From Nephrocerus scutellatus (Eukaryota; Arthropoda; Insecta; Diptera; Pipunculidae): a stretch of 64,000 bases of DNA. The translations under genes were made by a program, and so were the position numbers. Numbering within the stretch: the first letter of the stretch is position 1; each line of letters begins with the position of its first letter. Under the pieces are notes generated by a model, which made no database searches, was not told where the DNA came from, and worked only from the letters and a program-made list of their open reading frames with translations. Of the stretch, positions 58,018 to 64,000 are shown one piece after another. The stretch spans positions 88,930,965 through 88,994,964 of the forward strand of contig OX352765.1 in assembly GCA_947095585.1 (NCBI GenBank), read 5' to 3'.

Positions 58018-59570
58018 ATTCATCATTAACATATTTGGCTCTACAACCGATGTCCGGCCCTGGCTTACCGCAAAACATCTCTCCACCGGTCCCGATTTCG
58101 CGGTAACACTCGTAGATCACATCATTATAGAGTCTCCGGAATCGTCCTTCCTCACATACGGGGCCAACAATTTTCAGTAAGACTTTTCTCTCGAACGCGG
58201 TTAAAAGGTCAGAATGCTTGTTGCTAAACACCCAAGTATCTGTAAGTACTGGTAAGACCATTGTCTTATATACCAGCAGACGAGATTCTTTCACAGGCTG
58301 CTTTCTTTCACCGATGAACTGTTTTTTCATATCTTCTGACCTCATTATATTCATCTTGGTGTTGTATTGCTAGATACGCAACATTATTACGTTCAGTAGC
58401 TAGCTTACATTCGTCATCGAACCAGAGTTTCCAATCTCTACGACTACTAATGACAGCAGTACTAATGACAGTAGTACTAATGACAGCAGTACTAATGACC
58501 GTATTCTTAAGACGTGTCCATTTCTCTTCTACGCCCGACATCTCATCCCCAGGACTTACTCTCCTTGAATTTAGGACGAGTCCTCTCGCTTGACCGTAGT
58601 TGTTTCTGGTTTCTTCGTTGCGAAGGGCCGTGTTGACTTGAATCTGATTCGCAGATGCAGTCTTTCTTGATGATGTAGTCCGCGCTCGTAGCACCATACC
58701 AAAAATATAGTGGTCCGAGTCGACGTTGTCGAGTTGTGGCGGCGGTCTATCAACACGTGGTCTTTCTGGTTGCGAGTGGCTCCATCAGGAGATACCCGGG
58801 TGGCTTTGTGGATATTTTTACGCGCAAACCTTGTAGTCGCAACGACCTTATTATTGCTTGCTGCCATCTCTATGACTCGTTGTCGATTGTGATTAGTTTT
58901 CTCGTCTAAGCTATGGGTGCCAATGTAGTGCCCCCCAGAATGATTTTTATGTCATGTATTGTTATGTTCGAAACGTGGGTTTCATTCTTTTGCTGACTAG
59001 AAACTCCACCCCGAGCACATGATGTCTTGCATGACAGCTGTAATATATGTCATACTCTGATTTTTATAGGAAACCATTCCCCGTCCACCGCATCTCCTGA
59101 ATTGATTTTATAATAATAACATTCGGCGCGACAGACCGTTGCGGTTCAATGCCCAGCTTCTCGCAACCATTTGTGTTGAGCATGTATATTTTTGCACACA
59201 AATGAAGGGGACCTACAATTCAATGCCGGATCCGAACGGCGAATTGGGAAGCTTTCTGTGACAATGTATTGCTCTCGAACGTTTGTCACACTTTCGCGAG
59301 AGGTGAAAAATACTTTTGGTGTTACTGGGATTCTAACCACGAACCTCCTGCTCAGAAGCCATGCTCCTATCCACTGAGTCACAGCACCCACGAATTGAGG
59401 TTATGTAAGCATTATATTTGGCCAGGGTATCGGCTAATTGTTGTGCAGCTCGAGCTCTATACAGTGAGCGTACGTTCCATGAGAAAATTATGAAATCGTG
59501 TAGCCGTTTTCCTTGCCGTGGTCGTCGTCGTTCATCAAGTGTATCGGACGCTAATTTGGGGTTCCACAAT
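58018..59570 (-). mobile_element. LINE family A copy, minus, interrupted by a SINE
   Basis: From high to low coordinate: the endonuclease start (HDFIIFSWNVRSLYRARAAQ, LADTLAKYNAYITSI), the SINE, its continuation (EMRWTG), ASNNKVVATTRFARKNIHKA, the linker region, then a jump to the RT C-terminus (LLVYKTMVLPVLTDTWVFSN, KIVGPVCEEGRFRRLYNDVI) and the 3' end at GAGCCAAATATG. Most of the RT is deleted. A short CAGTACTAATGA-type tandem expansion lies at 58,450-58,500. Confidence 0.85.
59106..59391 (-). mobile_element. tRNA-derived SINE, copy 5, inserted in LINE A endonuclease
   Basis: A 286-bp minus-strand copy with TTATTATAA tail, conserved body and a tRNA-like head (inverted A box TGACTCAGTGGA). 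The B box has one change (GGTTAGAATCC). The target duplication GAATTGA lies at 59,099-59,105 and 59,392-59,398. The LINE A frame is restored when the SINE is skipped. Confidence 0.9.
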
Positions 59571-60250
59571 AAAGTTTTTTACGGTTTCAGGACTCACTAT
59601 GCCCAAATAGTGGTCAAAGGACGTAACTAAATAAGTAAATAAAGAAAAAGTTATCTCGATTGCAAGAATTATCGCATGGTAAGTGGATGTGCATCGTGTT
59701 AAATAGACGCTTCGCCACTGATGGTAAGACATTTACCTAAAACCGGTTGGAAATGAGTATGAAAGCATATTCGTGGTGCATTCTAATTGTGTTATTGTCT
59801 ATGTCTATTGATGCTGCCAAACAACTAACTGCTTGTCACGTGTGGTCGCTACTGGTGGCTTTGATGACAGCGATAAGCTTTGTGGATTAGATTTTTACGA
59901 TTACGTAAGGCCAAATGAAATAAAAAATAGCTTAGAAATTAAATTAGTAGAGATATGTAGATGAATGTTGCATGATTTTTATTCTATCAGAAGTTTCACG
60001 TAGCTCCACAAGAGCTGCTGTTAGAATTGGATCGATTTAGTGAACAATTTGTCTTTCTAACCGATTTAGTTTAACACTTGACCGTTAATTAGTAGGAGCT
60101 TTATCTGCTGTATGTATGTTTGCTATGTGCTTTAGCTTAGTGTTGTAATTTCTGGTGTTACTAGAATAAAACTAAAAGAATCTCACCGGTACTTTTTAGA
60201 ATAGAGTTTACTTTCGCTACGTGATCAACACGCGAGTACCGATTATTGCG
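59571..60250. other. 5' flank of the GPCPD1 gene
   Basis: It contains a 45-codon plus-strand frame at 59,753-59,890 starting MSMKAYSWCILIVLLSMSID, which looks like a signal peptide but has no recognisable continuation. A possible splice acceptor TTTTTAG lies at 60,193-60,199, so a 5' UTR exon may exist upstream. Confidence 0.35.
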
Positions 60251-62380
60251 ATGCAAAAACTGTGCCGCCGTTTTGTTGAAATCACATATGGTCAAAGTCA
60301 ACCTCTTCCAATTTATTTTGTCAGTCGATTAATAAAGTTTTCTTCTTCTTATTTCGTTCTCGGATTTGCTATCATTTTGGTTGTGGGACAGTGCGCCATC
60401 ACAACATCTAATGCTGCTGTGATCGGTCAACACATATCGATCGAATGCATCAAAAATGGAACAGTAAACGATGCTCATAGTTTTGCAGCAAACGATGGGA
60501 AGAGATCATCACAGGGATGCCTACTAGTACCGGTGAATTTTATCGTCGAGGTAAATGATGCTGCCTTAGAATCACTGGAAATGCTGGGTCTTACCGGAGA
60601 TGCACCACATTTGGGCTATTGGCAACTGTCTAATAGTATCGCAATGATTCCAGACACGACATTAAACAACACTCGTTGGACTGTCACTGTACCATTGTGC
60701 GATGGCGTTACCATATCCTATCGTTACTTCGTCTATACTATGGATGGGCAAGGCCGTAAACAAATTCGCCGTTGGGAAGATCATTTGAATCCACGGTCAA
60801 TACAAACATTTGGCCAAGCAGCAGACGGGAGCTGGTGTACTCGTCTCGATCAGTTTGGCATTATCGATGGTGCGAAACAAATCTTTCGTGGGTGGCTAAC
60901 GCATGAAGCGATCGTTCAGTTTAAATTCGATCGTGCAAATCAATTGAAGTTCTTGTCAACTGATCCGGCGAACGCTTCGTTGTCGGACGGTTTGTTAGTT
61001 AAGATTGTACCTCACCAAAATACAGATCGATCAATGGACGGGATGGAAACATTGAATGGGACCTTTGTTGAGGTCGTTAAAATGATCTACAATGAAAGCA
61101 AACTTCAGCCGCAAGAAAGCTTTGGTATTCACTACGAACCAGATGATGTGATCATCTTCCATGTAACAGTGCCGTTCATTGAGATCACTTCGTATACTGT
61201 GATATTGCATACGATCGATCGGAAACCCATCGGTCGTGTGCGCATTCTTCCGAGTGAACTTATTGGCAGCAATGGTGTTCTTGAATTGAACGTTACTACT
61301 ACTACAACTTCAACTATAGCGCAGCTCACCTTGCCTTACCTTGTGATTAGACCAATGCCATTTGCTCAACAGCAGTTCGATTTCCAAACTAGTTTCGCTC
61401 ACACCTGGAACAGCGATTGGCAGGGACTTGATGTCGGTCATCGTGGTTTGGGACGCAGTTTTCTACCGGAACCGCCATCAATTATAGAGAATACAATAGC
61501 TTCCTTCATGGAGACCTATCGAAACCGTGGAGACGCTATCGAATTAGATGTACATATGACATCGGATAATGTGCCAGTGGTGTATCATGATTTTGAAGTT
61601 CTCACCACGGTGGCAAAGGATGTCAAAGCCGTGCCAATAAGCGAAAAGCACCTAACAAAAGTACTAATCAACGATGTTACCTATGATCAGCTGAAGGATC
61701 TTCGAGTTTTTGCCAAAATCAAAAATGGTGAGATTAGAGAATATCCGGCGCACAATGCTGAGCCAATAGTTGAGAATCGTATTTTCCCAACATTAATCGA
61801 TGTCTTTAAGGCATTGCCAAAAAGTCTAGGAATCGATGTGGAAATCAAATACCCACAGTCAATGGCCTCCGGCGTCGAGGAATCCAAACGGACATGCGAT
61901 ATGAATCTCTTTGCTGATATTGTCATCTCCATAACACAACGCTACGGCTGTGGTCGTGCGCTAATCTTCACCAGCTTTGATGCTGACTTCTGTACGATGT
62001 TGCGATTCAAACAGAATAAGTTTCCGGTAGCATTTTTGACACAAGGTAAGACGACAAAATGGCCACCATTCATGGACAGACGGACACTGTCAGTTGTGGC
62101 CGCCATTAACCATGCTCAAGCCTTCGAGTTAATAGGCATTGCTCCGCACGCCGATGATATTGCCCAAGACCCTACGCTTGTTAGCGCCGCTTTAAATCTC
62201 GGCCAAAAAGTTTTCATTTGGGGTGATCTGCTGAACGATACAGATCGTGTAGAATATTTCAAGAGGCTCAATTTGACAGCTGTGATATATGACCGTATGG
62301 ATTTGTACGGCCCGAAAGAGAAGCGAACGAATTTATTTGAAAACAAAGAATTTTTGCAACTCTTTCAGACACAGTGCTAA
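60251..62380 (+). CDS. Glycerophosphocholine phosphodiesterase GPCPD1-like
   Basis: One intronless frame of 709 codons from the ATG at 60,251 (MQKLCRRFVEITYG), the only ATG upstream of the first domain. A hydrophobic segment at about residues 36-52 (YFVLGFAIILVVGQCA) suggests a signal anchor, unusual since human GPCPD1 is cytosolic. A CBM20 starch-binding-type domain covers about 92-200 (MLGLTGDAPHLGYW, WEDHLNPR). The C-terminal GDPD domain carries GHRGLG (His397), ELDVHMT (Glu431, Asp433) and YHDF (His446), the catalytic and metal-binding residues. The family hydrolyses glycerophosphocholine to choline and glycerol-3-phosphate. N-glycosylation sequons (for example NGT, NNT, NES) fit luminal exposure. 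The frame is intact. Confidence 0.93.
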   Translation: MQKLCRRFVEITYGQSQPLPIYFVSRLIKFSSSYFVLGFAIILVVGQCAITTSNAAVIGQHISIECIKNGTVNDAHSFAANDGKRSSQGCLLVPVNFIVEVNDAALESLEMLGLTGDAPHLGYWQLSNSIAMIPDTTLNNTRWTVTVPLCDGVTISYRYFVYTMDGQGRKQIRRWEDHLNPRSIQTFGQAADGSWCTRLDQFGIIDGAKQIFRGWLTHEAIVQFKFDRANQLKFLSTDPANASLSDGLLVKIVPHQNTDRSMDGMETLNGTFVEVVKMIYNESKLQPQESFGIHYEPDDVIIFHVTVPFIEITSYTVILHTIDRKPIGRVRILPSELIGSNGVLELNVTTTTTSTIAQLTLPYLVIRPMPFAQQQFDFQTSFAHTWNSDWQGLDVGHRGLGRSFLPEPPSIIENTIASFMETYRNRGDAIELDVHMTSDNVPVVYHDFEVLTTVAKDVKAVPISEKHLTKVLINDVTYDQLKDLRVFAKIKNGEIREYPAHNAEPIVENRIFPTLIDVFKALPKSLGIDVEIKYPQSMASGVEESKRTCDMNLFADIVISITQRYGCGRALIFTSFDADFCTMLRFKQNKFPVAFLTQGKTTKWPPFMDRRTLSVVAAINHAQAFELIGIAPHADDIAQDPTLVSAALNLGQKVFIWGDLLNDTDRVEYFKRLNLTAVIYDRMDLYGPKEKRTNLFENKEFLQLFQTQC

Positions 62381-62463
62381 AGGGGGTTTGCAACAAAAAA
62401 AATTCAAAATGTACTGCTGTTTGAAGTTTATTGCGATTGCGATACAATCAGAAATTGCAATCA

Positions 62464-62469
62464 AATAAA
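62464..62469 (+). terminator. AATAAA poly(A) signal of the GPCPD1-like gene
   Basis: AATAAA 84 bases after the stop codon, followed by a second AATAAA. Confidence 0.55.
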
Positions 62470-62474
62470 AAATA

Positions 62475-62785
62475 AAAAGTTGTTTTTTTGCTCTTTATTT
62501 ACATTTGTAGTTGCGTAATAATTTTAGTCTTGATGCGAGTTGTCGTGCTGTTGTTGTCATTGCTTGTAAAAGGAAGTAGGGGATTTTTTTCGTTTTACTT
62601 TGAGTAATGGTATAATGTTTATTGCTATATGGTATAATGCAGTTAATTAATTTTATAAATTTATAAACAAATAAGGTTTTCAGATTAGTCGTATTTAGTA
62701 TTTAGTATTTGCACATTGGAAATGATTGTACAAGTATACAAGGTGATGTCTAATGCAGTAATAAAGCCTATTCAATTGTTATACC
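62475..62785. other. 3' flank of the GPCPD1-like gene
   Basis: AT-rich, nothing recognised. Confidence 0.35.
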
Positions 62786-62789
62786 AACA

Positions 62790-63780
62790 GGATCTAGGAA
62801 AATCCCACGCCTACTCGTTGAACCACTTGGAGCTTCGTATGAAGCGCAAGAGACTATTAATGTCAATGTGGGTTAGATCGTTGAAAAATAACACTCCCAG
62901 ATGGAGATTCCGCCTATTCGAGAGGGCTGGGCACGTACAAAATAGATGGAGAGTGGTTTCCTTCTCCCCCTCATCCATGCAGCTCCTACAGAAATCGTTG
63001 CAAAAGACTCCTAGTCTTTCTGCATGCTTGCCTATGAGACAGTATCCAGTTATGACACCTACAATCGCAGTAATGTGCAGTCTGTTTTGAAAGATCAAAC
63101 ACTTGGACCGTTTCGGATCCAGCCTGGGCCAGATTTGCTTCGATGCTATGCAAGTTGTGCCGTTTGATCATCTATAATTAGTTTTTGCTATAGCATCCCG
63201 TTTAAACATAAGTTTGCACGTAGAGATCGGAATGCCAAGTTAACCATATCCAGGCAATAAGGGTAGTGTGGTTCCATGTTTGGCGAGTTCATCAGCCATA
63301 CAATTACCAGGAATGTCTCTATGCCCCGGCACCCAGCACAGGTCTCTTCAAGAGACGATCAGCAATTCCGGGCTAGAATGGAATTTGTGGAGACTGATTC
63401 CATGGACTTTAGCGCAGCCTGGCTATCCGAGAAAATGTGGATACCCCTAACAAGGTTTCCTTAATAGCCACGATTTCAGCTTAAAAGACACTACAGTGAT
63501 CAGGAAGACGGAAAGAGAGACTTAGACCTCCACCAACCCGTTCATCAGTTTTCGACCCGTCTGTGTAGAAGTGAATTCCTTCATTTTCCAAGTAGATACC
63601 TTCCTCCCAAGAAGACTTGGAGGGGATGGTGACCTGGAAATTTTTGTTGAAGTGGAGCTGCGGAGTGGTGTAGTCTAAGTTGACAAGTGGAGTCCTGACT
63701 GAATTCAGGATAGAAGATTGGCCGAAATCATTCACGGTCCACTGAGAGATTGCTCTGAGGCGAGTAGCACATCAACCCAC
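62790..63780 (-). mobile_element. LINE family B remnant
   Basis: Minus-strand frames: a RNase H start with GIHFYTDGSKTDERVGGGLS, then the cysteine-rich C-terminus ITAIVGVITGYCLIGKHAER and CRSCMDEGEKETTLHLFCTC. The frame is broken between them. Confidence 0.85.
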
Positions 63781-63784
63781 ATAT

Positions 63785-64000
63785 GCACCCTAATAGGCTA
63801 GTTGACATCAGCGTCGCTACTCCTTCGTTGGATGAGATAAGGACAACAATTCAATCATTATTGCAATCAGGTAAAGCAGCAGACAATGACAACATCTACG
63901 CAGAACTCCGACGAGCCGACGTCGAGTTAACTACGCGAACATTGCATGCGATATATTAAGGTATATGTGAATCTGAAACCATTCCATCGTCGTTAAAAGA
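63785..64000 (+). mobile_element. LINE family C fragment running off the window
   Basis: The plus strand reads ATPSLDEIRTTIQSLLQSGK, AADNDNIYAELRRADVELTT and a stop, matching the pre-RT segment of the LINE C copy at 4.15 kb. Confidence 0.7.

Noticed and set aside
60221..60250. Extended GPCPD1 start at 60,221
   Set aside because: It would need a GTG start, which is not expected in an animal gene. The ATG at 60,251 precedes all domains.

Overview
The window is eukaryotic and comes from a fly genome, most likely a higher (brachyceran) dipteran. The evidence is AT-rich DNA, spliced genes with GT/AG introns, animal protein families (insect GNBP/beta-GRP recognition proteins, PDI ending in KDEL, a TRMT2A-type tRNA methyltransferase, GPCPD1, the axonemal protein CFAP45), and very dense LINE, SINE, mariner and MITE insertions. 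A tephritid-like fly would fit, but I cannot fix the species. There are no prokaryotic features and no CRISPR array. No virus-derived gene was recognised.

Layout. (1) Positions 1-18.6 kb, minus strand: three tandem GNBP-like genes (copy 1 is cut by the left edge; copy 2 is 3681-8307; copy 3 is 11651-18639). They share the same intron positions and phases, and copies 2 and 3 have identical lengths for their last two exons (386 and 210 nt). LINE, mariner and MITE debris fills their introns and spacers, and a C/A-rich minisatellite lies between copies 2 and 3. (2) 19.6-21.4 kb: a mariner with readable terminal repeats, abutting a MITE. (3) 22.0-23.6 kb, minus: an intronless CFAP45 gene. (4) 26.2-37.2 kb, plus: Pdi, four coding exons with a 9.4-kb first intron full of repeats. 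(5) 40.9-43.0 kb, plus: a TRMT2A homologue in four exons. (6) 43-60 kb: no recognised gene, only LINE copies in both orientations, a DD41D mariner and a SINE nested in a LINE; a few possible first exons are listed at low confidence. (7) 60.25-62.38 kb, plus: an intronless GPCPD1-like gene with CBM20 and GDPD domains. (8) 62.8-64.0 kb: further LINE fragments.

The genes do not form one pathway. The coherent unit is the GNBP cluster, secreted immune recognition proteins that diverged after tandem duplication. In all three the GH16 catalytic motif is replaced (ASG-Q-LR in place of ASG-E-ID), and only copy 3 keeps the canonical FHGN stretch of the glucan-binding CBM39 domain.

The repeats can be read in detail: three LINE families (called A, B and C here), one tRNA-derived SINE family with five copies (three with clear target-site duplications), and three MITEs of different sequence that all sit in duplicated TAA targets, one of them beside its own empty site. 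All splice sites and domain calls were read by eye from the sequence. No alignment or database search was possible.
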